Source: Nigrospora sphaerica
Taxonomy: Eukaryota; Ascomycota; Sordariomycetes; Amphisphaeriales; Apiosporaceae
Reading direction: 5' to 3'
NCBI GenBank assembly: GCA_018287875.1
Contig: JAGVVL010000002.1
Span: 744,001 to 808,000 of the forward strand
DNA length: 64,000 nt
The position numbers and the translations under genes are program-made. This document shows, in pieces, positions 30,966 through 43,900 of the stretch. How positions within the stretch are numbered: position 1 is the first letter of the stretch; each line of letters opens with the position of its first letter. A model generated the notes under the pieces. The model made no database searches, was not told the DNA's origin, and was given only the letters and a program-made list of their open reading frames with translations.

Positions 30966-33900
30966 CGGTCCTGCGACCTTGCATCTTGCGAGGAAGGAGA
31001 CCGGGTCTGGTTGCTAGGATAGTACTACTGCTGTCTGGCAGGGCACTTGAAAAGGGATTTCGTCACTGCTAACTTCTGAATGTCGTTGTCCCGGGTAGCG
31101 CATCGTGTTCGAGCCCAGCAGCTCGGTCATTCCGATACACGGCGCTACTAAGCACGGCGGGATTGTGTCACCTGCCAAGTCCCACTTCATAAGGCGGACC
31201 AGATCTCAAGTCTGGCACCATCCCGTGGGACCTGTGGTGTGGGCGTACGGCGCTGTGGACTTCCTATCTATTTCTTGTACTCGTCATCGTTGGCTTTGAT
31301 TGGAGTGCAGGACGGAAGGGAAATAGGGGCCTTGTTGCGGCTCGGTTCAGTTGGGAGGCACCGAGTCTAAGCCTTTGGCACAGCTAAAATCCTATTTTCC
31401 CTTCCTTTCTGTATTTCTGGCCTAGAAAAGCCCTGTTACGTTCCATCTATGTCCTATCTGTCAGCCATCCCCCCCTCTCCACCGATGGTTTCCGGAACCA
31501 TGGGCGTTGCAGAACCCCCTCTTCTCGCCCCCCTAAACGCACAGTGTTCATCGTGACGTAAAGAGAAACACGGGGTTCCGATGAGCAGAGAGGCGTTGCC
31601 TCTCCCGAGGCCTCGATGGCTCTCTACGTCAATAGGACCATGGCTCGGAACGGATACCGACGCCATCAGAGGGGCAAACAGGCCCGTGGCTTCTCTTGGC
31701 TGACGGTGGCGCGGGGGAGTTGCCGCAAGGAGTGACATTGTATCTACAAAGAAAGACGAGGGGTGCTTGTTTGGGGATGACTGGAAAGCGGCTTCTCCGG
31801 CTTTGGAAAGGGATGCCAATTTGTCTGCCAAGGGGTACTACTAGGCTCCCAGAGACCTGCAAAAGTTTAGATGGGTGTCCATATTGTGTTGGAGCGCGAT
31901 GGCTGTGTAACAGACGGCATCAAATCAAATTTTAAGAACCTCCCCCTCCAGAAGAGGCGCAGTTGGCCATGAGGGACGGCGCGGCGCCCATGTGGCTGCC
32001 CCCATCTACGTTCCGAGCAGGGAGGGGAGGGGGGATTCTCTCGGGAGGAAGAGAAGCCGTGCAAGTCTGCGTCACATCACGCTCGTGTCGGGGAAAGGGA
32101 AGAAGCCTGGCAGGGTGCTTCTGGAAAAGTAGATTCTGAGGCCCAGCGCAATTTCACCACCACGTGGACCGGCCAGACCTGCAGGGCAAGCAAACTTGGG
32201 GGCCGACCAGACGCCCCCCTCCTATCGCTTAACTGTTCCTCACGCCACCCACACAAACCCTGGAACGTCGTATTAATGCTCGCCAAACCACCCGCCATCA
32301 ACCTTGCAGACGAGGAGGAGAGGGGGGGGTCGGCGGTAGCCGATGGGTGTAAATGGGGGCTTACCCTGGCCCCCGGAGCGTCGCTCGCCAACGGCTTGGC
32401 CTTGCTTGCTTGAAAGTACCCGCGCACCAAATTCCGAGCACGATGGTGGTGATAGTGAAGGCCTCTTGGGTACAAGCCTCCGCCCAATCTTACCATGAGC
32501 CAACGAAGCGCTTGTCGCCCCTCCCCCAACGAGATCGATGTCGCAGGCAGGCTCAAAGTAGGGGGGAGGCAGCTTTACGCGCCTTTTCATGCGAACGGAG
32601 GGAGGACTCGAGAGACCTAGAACATCTTGCAACTGAGCAATTAATGCTTCGGTAAACCCCGTGGTACAAACCAACGGGTCGCGGCACTGAAGGAGAGGAT
32701 AGGAAGAGACAGAGCGATAGATGGCCGGCCCATTGGGGGAAGGGAGGAGGGAGAAGACGGGCGGCTCGCATAACCCACGTGCTGGGTAATGGGCACGGAA
32801 AACCCTCGTCGCCCTCAAACCCGGACCCGGCGGCAAAAGAACGCCCGGTCCGCCGTATGTTTGACGCCTTAGCCGCGGCGCAAACGAGGGGTCACGGGAG
32901 AAGAGGGGGCGGTTGACGCGACGGCCAAAAGGCGCCGGCGGCAAAGCAGCAAAAGCAGCCGGTAAAAGCAGCGTCGGGAAAGAAGAGGGAGGCCGTACAT
33001 TGGCACCTGCAGGGCCCGGGGCGAATAAAAACGTACAGCGAGAGCCGAGGCGCGTGCCGACGCCAGGGTAGGCAAGGTAGGCAACGGCCTTTTGCCTGCA
33101 GGGCCAGAGGCAGGTTCCTTCTTTTGTCGGCGGCTTTGGTGAGAAGCTTAGCCGGGGCGGCCAAGGGCGGGGAAGGGGAGGTCTCTCTCTAATTTGCTGC
33201 CGTCCCGGGCAGGCGTGGCAAGGGGGAAAGCGCACAAACCCCGGGGTGTTAGGCATTCCTCCTCCCGGGCAATCTTGGTTAGCGAGAAGGGCCCTGGCAA
33301 ACTCCAGTCTTTGCGTGTGTGAGTGTGTGTGTGTGTGTGAGTGTGTGTGTGTGTGTGTTGGGGGGAAGGAGGAGAAGAAGAACACTGGCCGGCTAGCGCA
33401 ATTAGCAGACGATTAGCTGGTCGGGAAGGAGGAGGATGGAAAGAGGAGAGAGCCTTGCGTAGGCCCGTTCGACGCAGAACGAGGACGCTGGGATGCTCAG
33501 GGCGTGATCGTAGTGCCTTCCGGCGTCGAGGGCCCAGGCTTCCCAGAGACCACCGCCCACCAGCGACACAGGTGGACGAAACCCTCCCTCTCCCCCCAAA
33601 ACGGCCCAGGCCGAGCGCTCTCCCTATACGCTTACGTGCCTCGAGATGACCAGAGCGAACGAGCAGTCAAGCACGCACCCCCAAGGCATTCCCGGTCTCG
33701 ACGCGTCGACAAAGCTCCGGAGGGGATCCCAAGCGAGATACCCTGAACGTACATGGTACAATACACGGACCCGAGGAGTCTTTACAGGGGTTTCATCGGG
33801 ACGGAAGCTTTCGACCGGCCCGGGTTTCCCTTTCTGGAGGGGATACCCACCCGTTCTGCCTGTCTGCCTTCCTGACTGCCTGCCTGCGGGTTTCTTGGCC

Positions 33901-36321
33901 ATTGGAGCCGCCGTCTTTTCGTCTCCTGGGAGCGCGTGCAAAAATACCGGTGAGCCCCAGCGCGGCCCAACGGCATATTTGCACATGCGGAAAGAGGGGG
34001 AGAGAGAAAGATCACCCTCGCCCCCGCTCATTACCCACGCCCGTGTCTTCTCGGTTACGCTCCCGTATCCATCCCCCGTGGATCCCGCACTCCCAACAAG
34101 GAGGACTAAAAGGGGAGGAAGCAGCAGAAAAGCACACCCCGGCTCTGGAATTGGTGGGCGCCCCATATGTGTTTGGTTAACCTCATGTTCCCACCCCCCC
34201 TTCTCTCACCCGGTCAGGCAGTGGGCCGAACCGAACAATCGGTAACACGGTATGATTCGTCATCTCGGCAAGCGCCTGCCCCTCGTCCTACTGGACTGAC
34301 GCAACAGGCAGGCCCCACCGCCCGGTTTAGTGGACGTGAGAGGACATGAGACGGGTGACGTGAAGGAGGGACTACTGGCCTCCCCCGATCCCCGATACCC
34401 ACCCTCCCGTTCGCTCGCCGGCCCAGCAGGCCCCCCTTTCCTCCTCCCTTGTCTTCCGACGGCGAATTTCCTTACGCACGGGGGAATGGAGCGAGATAGT
34501 GGAAAGGAACGCTCGAGGCTCAGCCGCCCGGCTCGACTCCGACTACCTTGGGGGAGGGGAAGCCACTCCTAGTTTGTGGCCAATTACTGAACTGAGCTAT
34601 GTGCTCAACCACTTGTTTAGGTAGTGTAGCTGTTTCCTGTTTCCGATCAAGCAAGCGTTGCTGATCGGAGAGACGAGGGGCCGAGAGAGACGGCAATCGG
34701 GAGTAGGGCTGTGTGGCCTGCCCTGTTTCTTTTTCGTCATCCACCCCTCTCGACTGCACGGGTGGGACAATATTCTCGAAAGTCAACGCAGAGCTGCGCT
34801 CGTTCGGCCTCCTCGCCAAGTATGTGCTTTACCCACTTCGCCCGCGTGGCTTGACCGCTCTCCCCTTTTCCGGCACGCCCGCCCGGCTCTCGCTGGGGAG
34901 GTGATCGGTTGCCTGCTGAGGACGAGAGGAAGGCAGCCGGACAGGGCGGACGAGTAAGTTTTTCTTCTTTCCGAGGGGCATCCACCCTGACGGTTCATCT
35001 CTCGAATCTCCCTCCCGTTCGCGCCTTTTTTGTTGTGTTTCCATGCTCCCCGGGTAAAATCACCGCCGTCCCTCTGCTTTCCTTTCCCCGGACCGGGGGC
35101 CCTCCGCCCGCCCGCCCGGCGCGAGAGCATCCAAGGCCCGCCTACGCCTTTTCCCACGGCCCCAACCCTCTCCCCGACGGGGGAGGAGGCGCAATACGCA
35201 GCCCCGGCGCGACGTCGGCCGGCATCTCTCCTTAGCTTGCGCCGGTCGTGCAGACGCCGAGGACGGGCGGCAAAGGTTCCGGCTCTTTTTCCTCTTTCTC
35301 CGCCTCTCCTCGTCCTCCTCCACCACCCGCCAACATACACACGCGCATGCGCCACCTCCCGGCAGGCAATGGGCGCCCTAACCAGAAGGAACGGCTCCAC
35401 CCCCGGGGGTTGGGGAGGGGTGCTTACTTGCAGGGACGAAGCGACTAGCGGAACTTGGGGAGGGTTGCCGCAAAAGGAATCGTGGGTCGTGGGCGGGTGG
35501 TCCAGGGGTCCCGAACCTTCGTTATGCTTGAACCGGCCTAGCGGTAAACGGGGCCGCTGGGCGTGCGTGTAATATGGGCGTGTGTCTCGGTTGCATCGGA
35601 GCAGACGCCAACACGACAGCGGGGCGGGATGGGGTCACCGCCTTCGGTCTTTCGGGGAGCGGATGGGGAAGGCATTTTCTGTTTAGATGGCGGGCAGGCT
35701 GGAGGAAGGGAGGCACAAGGTTTTGCTTAAGGAGAAAGCCCCATTCGGCGCGGTGAACAACAGGAATGACGGGCATGGGATTGGTGGCTTATGCGCGCTT
35801 ACACAATGATAACACACTCCCTCCGCATTCCACGCCCACTTACACGCACGCACGCGCTTGTACGCTCGCCGCCATCGCAGCCCGTCTCATTGAACGGGCC
35901 CGAAAATGGTACCGAGTGTTTGTTTTCGTAAGTGGATAGCTCCTGTAGAGATCTTTTCGATCGGCAGACACCTCGGTGATATGGTTACAAGTGTGCATAA
36001 CAAAGAAACCGGCCCTGGCGCGGATCCTCCCAAGGCCAAAAAAATGACAAGATGAGAAACAAACAGAATGGATTTTCCCATTTCTCAATCCTCCTCAGCC
36101 CATATTTCCCAAAAGTCCGACGCGATCCCGATCTCGGCCCCCATTCCCAGACTCCGTTTGTCTTTTTACCCCGGACCTCCCATGGACAGAAGAAGATGCC
36201 GCTCGCCGGGAGCGAAAGGGACAAAACAAATAAGAGAAAAATGCCGTCGCGGAGAGTGACGGGCTTCCTTCCGTCATTACCCCTCTGTGATTGTATGCGT
36301 ACGAGAGCTCGTATTTCCGCG
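30966..36321. other. 5.4 kb gene-poor stretch
   Basis: Lies between the convergent F-box and C2H2 genes. It alternates purine-rich and pyrimidine-rich blocks (for example 33100-33480 and 35050-35340) with many CCCCTCC/GGGAGG tracts. Long open frames, one of 370 codons at 32273-33385 (-), are low-complexity and partly translate a GT repeat. I recognise no protein, RNA gene or transposon. Long UTRs or noncoding transcripts are possible. Confidence 0.5.
33313..33359. repeat. (GT)n microsatellite
   Basis: Interrupted GT tract of about 47 bp with two GAGT interruptions, directly visible. Confidence 0.92.
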
Positions 36322-37843
36322 TCAGACGGAGGGGGGAGGCTCTAGGTTCAGCCTTCTTAGGCCCTGGCAAGCGGCCGTCAGGGGAGCGGCTTCGTCGTTG
36401 CCGCCGCCGCCGCCGCTGCTGATGCCGCTGCTGCTGCTGGGGGTGTAGGCGACGGTGGAGAACGAGGGCGTCGGCGAGGGCTTCTTGGCGGCGGCGCTGG
36501 AGGCCGGGGGCGAGGCGCACGCCGGGCGCTGCTTCTTGGTGCGCACCTTCATCTGCGCCTCGAGCCGGGCCAGGTGCGCCGCCGCCGCCGGGTGGTAGTT
36601 GGTGCGCTTGGTCGACGTCGACGGCCGCTTCATGTGCAGGATCACGTGCGAGCGGTAGTTGTCGAACCGGTTGAAGATCTTGGGGCCCTTCTGCGGCGGG
36701 CAGAACTCGCAGTTCCACTCCTTGTACCGAAAGTGCACCCTAGTCCGTCCGTGTGAGCGAGTCGTTTTACGTGCCACGGTGCGGGGAGACTCCGTGTTGA
36801 CGCGAGGTGGGAGAACCGAATGAGTGATGGACTTAGGGGAGACATAGCCCGTGGGGCAGGGTAGGACCCGGGAACACATATATTGCATGCATGGACGGAA
36901 CGACGTTGGACCGCTCATCTATCAGGAATGGGGGGCGAGGGGAGGGGGTCGCTTACGTTTCATGGTGACGTTTGAGATGCTCCTGCCTCCGGAACGACTT
37001 GCTGCAGCCTGTCCACTGGCAAAAATGCTCGGCTTTCCTTTCCGTTTGGAAGTTGCACTCGACGTCGGACCAGTTCTCATCCTCGTAAGCCTCTGCCTCG
37101 GGCTGTTCGGAATGTCGCCTCTGGGCCCGACGCAGGCTCTTGGTCTTCTGTTGGGCCTGCTTGGTGCGCCTCTTGCGGCCGCCACCTGCCGGCGAGCCAC
37201 TGGGCCGGGGACTCCAGTTGGGCATGGGCACATCGAGCGGCTCCGTAGGCGCCAGGGAGGACGGCGGCCTTGGGTAGAAGTCGCCGTGGAAGTTCTCGGG
37301 CTCGGCGTTCCACGCCTGGTAGGCGTCAAAATCGGAGCTGGGCAGTATGTACGAGCCCGCCACCACGTCGGAAGGGGCATGTCTCATGTATTGTACGGGG
37401 AATGAATATTGCGACAGCGGCTGGGAGCTGGGTGGCTCCGAGTACATGCCATGAAACAGAGGGTCGGGCATCTGGTGAACGGCCATGTTCATGCCCGGCT
37501 CGTAATTTTCCGCCGGCTGCCGCATCATGTTGGCACAATTTGATAAGACGGGGGGGTACTCGGACTTGACCTCGAGGGGGAAATAACTTTCGAGGTCCGA
37601 GGCGGGAGGGGTCAACTCATATTCCATGGACGAGGACGGGCAAATGACAGGGTCGAAGTTTGCCATTGACTCCGGCGCTTGATGGGGGGTAGAACGCCCG
37701 GATTTCGGTGTGTAAGGATCAGAGGATGAGGCAGTCGAGAAACTGCGACCAGTTGGAGGACACGAGGCCTGTTGGCTTCCAAAGTCGAGACGCCCTTCGG
37801 CGGTATGGCCCAGACGAATTTCCATTCGGAGCCGATGGTCCAT
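36322..37843 (-). CDS. C2H2 zinc-finger transcription factor, BrlA-like fingers
   Basis: Nuclear regulator of 434 residues; exons (complement) 36957-37843 and 36322-36739 with a 217 nt intron. The start at 37843 (MDHRLRMEIRLGH) is the first ATG in frame; further upstream the frame translates a GT repeat and lacks an ATG. The long N-terminus is Ser/Pro/Gln-rich. Two C-terminal fingers: FCQWTGCSKSFRRQEHLKRH, continuing HETVH across the splice, and CEFCPP...FNRFDNYRSHVILH, followed by KRTNYHPAAAAHLARLEAQM. The 'RRQEHLKRH ... DNyrsH..LH ... R..YHP' layout is that of the conidiation regulator BrlA and relatives; orthology is not proven. A basic KRRTKQAQQKTKSLRRAQRR is a likely nuclear signal. Very large intergenic flanks fit complex developmental control. 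Confidence 0.85.
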
Positions 37844-37867
37844 TTTTTTCGGATGAGCGGGTATCTG

Positions 37868-37903
<36 letters not shown>

Positions 37904-40900
37904 CGTGGGTGTGTGTGCTGCGTGCTTGGGCGCTTGAGTATGGGTGTTGCGTTTGTCAAGCTGGGGCACGTTCTGTGACACTTGACACAAGCGCGGCTGC
38001 AGGGATTCCTCCGGCAACTTAGGCACGCAAAGGACTGGATTGGGAGAGTCGAGGGTCCTGCAAGTCGGTGAGCTCCCTGTTCAAGGCGCTCGAGGAACGA
38101 GGGGACATCCAATAGATATAGAGGCGATCTGGGGAAAAGAAGTAATACAGCAGGAGGCGCACTCCCTAGGGGCAATCACAGCCCGCCTTCCCCAAAATGG
38201 CTTGCGAACAGGGCCTTGCTGGACCGGTTTGATCTAAGCACTCGGCCGGTGAAGGTATAAGCATAGGAATAGAGAGCCGCGACCAGGAATGTCACCTCAG
38301 AAACGTGCGGTGGCGTCGAGGTGCGCAGGCGGGTTCGCAAAAGCATATGGAACGGGCAAGGATAAGGGGGAAGGGGGGTTGGGTGTGGGTGTGAACTTGA
38401 CATTAGACAGGGCCTGTAGAGAACGTAGTTTGAAAGCCACCAACTGGCGGACCCCCTCCCCACTATGTTTCATGGCTTTGGACAATGAAATGGGGACTGC
38501 GAATGCGCTCCTGGGCAAGATGACGATGGCCTGGGCCACTCTGGATGGCCGGTACGTTCCGGGGACTTGGAACGACAAGGATAGCCGCAGGGCTTTGGAG
38601 TTACTCGCCAAAATCCTTGCCCAGCCAAGCCGTAGGCACTTGGGCAAGACTGGTACCGCTCGACAACGGTGAAGTCGTCGTTCGAGCCGTGCTAATTACT
38701 TATAAATAGCAGCAGCTTATCGCAAGGGAGCTGGTCGACGCGCAGGGTGCCGACGGTCCAACTGCGAGGACCGCGTGAAGCAATCAAGGTCACTGGCCTT
38801 GGCAAATGAGCGTCGAGACGGCCCTCTTGACAGCAAGCAAGCAGCCATATCGCCCCAGGGCGGTGAACAGTAGTCACAGCAGCAGCAGTAATATGGCGTA
38901 TGCTGCTGTGTCCGGTCCGCACCTGGCCAGGACCAAGACGCCAGTCAGTGAGAAAAGATACATGGCATGGTTGGCGCACATGTAGCGGTTCCCGCGCTCT
39001 GGCACGACGGGCGTGGGCGAAGCTGAGGAATGGAACACCACGTAGTAGTGTCAGTGGACTGACACAGGCTCTCCCCATCTTCCAAGACGCCGACTGGATC
39101 TGCTGAGTTGGCGTCCCTCTCTCACAGACGTGTTGCGTTGACGAAGCAATAGAACGGGCCTGCACCACCACCCCCGAGAGGTTCTGCGGCTTTGGAGACG
39201 GGCCATTGGTATCGAAACATGGCAAAGATCCAGGCTGGGTACGGACTGGTGTAGTCACGACGGCCGATTCAGGTAGATCGGCAGTTGTTTGCTTGAACAC
39301 ACAGAAGCGCGCTCGATGAGATGCTGGGAGGGGTGGGCGGTCAGAGTCGAAGCTGCGTGGCTCGGCCTGTCTGTCAAGTCCAAGAAAAGGAGCGACGACC
39401 AGGCACATCCCAGCCAGTCCACGAGAGCAGCCATAAGGCGCTCGCCAATAGCCGCTTCGAATAAGCGAGAGGTAGCAACCAGAGTTTTTCCAGGGCTGTT
39501 CAGATAGGAACTTCTCGCAGAATACCGTGCATCGCGAAGGAAGAGATCCTGGTAAGCAGCGGGGGAAGGGGGGGGCAGGCAAACTGGCAGCTGTGTTCGG
39601 AGCCGGTTTGAGCCATGGACGTTGGCCTGGCCGCATTGGGCTGGGAAATACGGACGTGTACATCCCAGGGCAGATCATCATCGACGTTGTGTGGACGAGG
39701 AAGGGGGGGGGACGAGGCAGCATTAGTTGGCAGGTGGGGGTCTCGGCGCTCAGGTGACTATCCAGGGGGACTGGGCGTTTAGATCGACGTGATCACCACG
39801 GACTACAGTAGGTAGCCGGGGGGTTGGGGGAGGAAAGTCCAGACCCAGAGCGAGGACAGCAGGACGCTACAGCGCGCCAGCCCTGCTGTCACCTCGCCCA
39901 TCAAGGCTTTTCGCCAGCCTTGGGATGGGGCGCATACGTACCCGCCAGGGATCTCATCGTGGTCCTGTGGAGACCTCTTTCGCACTCCCAAAGGCGTTGG
40001 AACTAGTGCCGGCTGGGGCGCAAGTGCGAAGATCCCCAACGCCGGCGCTCCAAGAGAACAAAATAGGAACGTATGGTAGATTGGGTTCCCATTCCCATCT
40101 GCCCAGGGCGATGGCGGCGGCCAAGAAACGGGCATTTTCTACTCCGCCAGTTGGTCCGAGGGGGTGGAGAGTGCGTTTGGGGCTCTTCCACCGTCTGGCG
40201 AAGATCATCTGACGGTGTTCTGGGCGTGAGAAGTAGCACTTGGTAGCGACAGTAAGGGTAGATACATCATCTGCTTCTTTCACCACAATCGCCCCTCCAC
40301 ATTAATAGGCTATCATCCAATTCCCCTCCATGGTAAAGTGGCCACACAGGGGTCCAAGGCCAGAACAGCCCTGTCTGTCTAGGAGACCCGCTGAAAAGAC
40401 TTTAGAGTCGGCCAGTACTGCGGGAGGTGGCACTGATCATCCAGGGTCGGATGGTGCCCCCTTAATCGGAAGTGATCCCTGGAGCCGTTGCGCGCCCCAG
40501 CTCCCCCATCGTCGCATGGACTGCCTGCCTCTACGGAGCAAGCGCCGTGCTTTTTGCTTCTCTTTAGCTCCTTTTCTTCTCTCTCCTATCTCAGGGTCAG
40601 GCTCGTGCGGAGGCGTTGGCTCACGACTCAACTCTGGTGGCTATCCCATGTGATGTAATAAATGGAAGATGCAAGTACCCGCCGGCTGAAACATCGCCCA
40701 CCCAACACCTAGAGCATCTCCTTGGCGAGGGGGCGCTACTTTTAACCTCCGGATACCGGTAGTTTGCATAACAATTCCATCCACTCTCTAACGTGCCGGT
40801 GCCGGCGATCGTCATGGGGCGACATAGGAAAGCTTTCAGTCGTATAGGACAAGGGATCGGTTTCATCACTCGTGTTTGGGGTCCGTGATGGCGTACCTCA

Positions 40901-43900
40901 GCCATACAGAACGTACGAGGCGGATGGGGGGTGGTGATAGAGATGGTGATCGCGTTCTTGGACGGCACGGGTGGCGGGTGTTTGTGCCACCTTCTCCCAT
41001 GGCGGCATCACCATCTCCGTTCTTCTCTGCATCTTCGTTCGCACCAACTCGACTGATATCGAACGCACTAGGTACCCTTGCTTCGTACCTGTTTACGGCT
41101 CCCAGCACGTCGACCAGATTTAGACGGCTTGGTCACCCTTGCGGCGGGCGACGAGAGCGGGACGAAGGCATCTCGGCCGAATGTTCACCCCTACCTACAT
41201 CCCAACCGTCATGCGCCAAGTCTGATGGATAGGTGACACCTTAACCGCCACCGTGGGGTCTCCTCTTGCCGTCTGCGCCTCTGCTTAACCGGGTTCGCTC
41301 GATCTCCAGAATCGAAGTCTGTCGCCTTGCAGCCGGCTGCTTGTTCTCTGCGAGGGCCCGTCCCACTCTCCTCTACCCTCCTTCGCGGTTATGGGATCCA
41401 CCGGCCATGCCCGATCTACTACCGGAACCATTCACCCAGACACAGCGACAACCCAGGGTAACCTTTTCCGGGGAACAGTATGATTGCCTCGCGCCCCGCT
41501 GTGGTGCTGGAGACCACATGCACCTACGAAAAACATGCATGACCTGTCGGCCCTGGTGCCCCAGGACCTAGACGATTGTATGCCATCACCGAGGTCGATA
41601 TAACATTACGAGGTTTGCTCCCGCATGCAGCCTCGTCGAACTTTCCCGTGTTAGGCCCGCCCAAGGCAGCGTGGCCGCCAATAGCTTTTCGCCCGGGGTC
41701 CCTAAGGGAAGGAATCTGCGACGAAAACCCACCCCGTATTCAAAAGAACCAATCTTTCGGAGCTCCAGTAGCAGGTGCCAAGCCATGAAGTTACGGGGCT
41801 TCCCATTTACAACGCTGTAATGGGCGGACGCAAGCCAACCGCCCCCCTTTCACGCCGTAACATGCAATACCGCGATCAGGCATCCCTCGTACCGACGTCA
41901 CGGCGAGCCCCGCTCGCCCCAGTGAAATGGGGGCCGCCTGGACCAAAGTATACGCTTTCGCCAGTTGGTGCCGTGGCCTCGGCTCCATGGTATTTTGCGT
42001 AAGCAGACCTTGTATGACTGCGGGCCGACCAAGCGCCTACCCACCATTGTCCCTCCAGGCCTTTTGCGTCATGTTGACCGGCGCTTGATGAGCCGAGCCG
42101 CCCATCCTGTCCCCAAGCTACTGTTACAATGAGCGCCGTGTGTTCTCCCGCGTCATGGTCGGCCCGAGCGCCTTTTTTCGTCCCAAGACCGACATGGCGA
42201 TGATTGGAAGCCGCACGACAGACTACACAATACCCCATGCCTCGATGCTACCACGTATGGCGCGCGAGTCTTTCAGATGTGCGTATGCGGGTGGTCGAAA
42301 GCTTCGAATGACGATTCGAACTCGGTAAACCGCACTCAACGGACCAGTCGGTTCAAGGTTGGCCCCCACCAGATCATGTACTTCACTTTACTGCGCCCCT
42401 GAATGGAAAGGATGGCGCTTCCACATTCTACGAGGAGTAAAGCTCTGCATCCGGCTATTGATTCTGCACGGACATGGTGATTCTGATGCGAGTCAGGGTC
42501 AGGGTCGGCGAGAGAACCTGGATGATTGGAAGAAAAAGGCTGAAGAAGCACTCCAGACGTTGGTTACTGGATGAGCCAAACACGACATGAGAGCATCGTG
42601 GGCTCATGTTGGCTGAGAGCCGCACCATTCTCCCCCTTTTCATTCTTCGGCGTCTTGTGCATACATGACGACACCCAGTAATGAGGTCGGCTGTGATATA
42701 ACTGCCACTGGCTGAAAGGGGAAAGCAGCAGTGTAAATAGGGGCCAACTACTCCTCACCTTTCAGCCATTCCAGCGACTAACGCTCTCAACAGACCACCA
42801 CGGGCGTCCATAGTTTCATATCTTGTACACGATTGTATGAGAAATTCGTGTTGATCCCCAAAACCCTCAACCTGTTACCAGAAGACTATATAGACTCTTT
42901 ACACTTTAAGAGCTTAAAATTTCCACGATGTGTAAACACTGCAAGAAAACGGCCAGGCTATGAAAACAAGAACGAAGAGGGGCCCAACTAGCACAGGGGA
43001 GGGCTGGTTGTTAATGAGATCTGCAGTAGGTACAGTTGTCCCAATGGCCATAAAACGTTTGAGCAGCCTCTGAGCCTCATATTGAGAAACCGGCTGACTG
43101 TTCATCAGCCCAAGGCGGAGAAGAAACCCGGCAAAGAGGGAGCGGAGAACTGTTCTGCGGAGGAGAAAAGAGGGGCAATGCGCAACAGAAGATGCAATAT
43201 GGGTCCTGTGGTGAACTGAACAATTCGGAGGGGTCACAAATTCCTGGGTACGGTGCCCCTGAAAAAAGGATTGCGGTCGATTTTCGTCACGCTATCGTCA
43301 CCATCCAGCTGATAGTCTATCATCGCTTTGATGCTGCATTAGTATTATAACAATACATTACGGAGATTTCCCTTGTAGTCGGCCATGCTTATATTTGGTT
43401 GCTTTCCGTTGCCCAATCTCCACAGTGTCGCAACCTGCTGCTGCTGTCAGGTGATGTTTGGGCGGCCGTTTCATTCTTACTAACGGCCCACTCGATTAAG
43501 AACCTAACCCGGGTGAGCCTCACCATCCGTCCATGATAATGCAAGTTTGCGCTGTTCTAGGCATGGATTTCGTCAATCAACTACCTAGGTCTTGGGTTGT
43601 TCCTTCTGCAGCAGCGCCGGATCCACTGTGAGCGACTTTGGCTCAGCGACGCCGTCCCTCCGTACAGGGATAAAGGAAGGGGGCTGACGTTCATAACGAG
43701 CGGCCAAGAAGCTTTTGAAGAATGGATGGTTCACGTATTCTGCATGGTCGTGTCAAGTCACCACCTTGACATCGTCTCCGGGTGGTTACAGGTGCCATGG
43801 CTCGGTGCCGCCAAACAGAGCCTCATCGTCGGTGCCTGGGAAGGCACCCGCGTGCCGGTGGCTGTACAAGTAGCACAAGTCACACAAAGCGCCGCGTCTT

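Noticed and set aside
36953..38026. Upstream extension of the C2H2 protein with Thr-His repeats
   Set aside because: The extension has no ATG and merely translates the GT microsatellite; the first ATG is at 37843.
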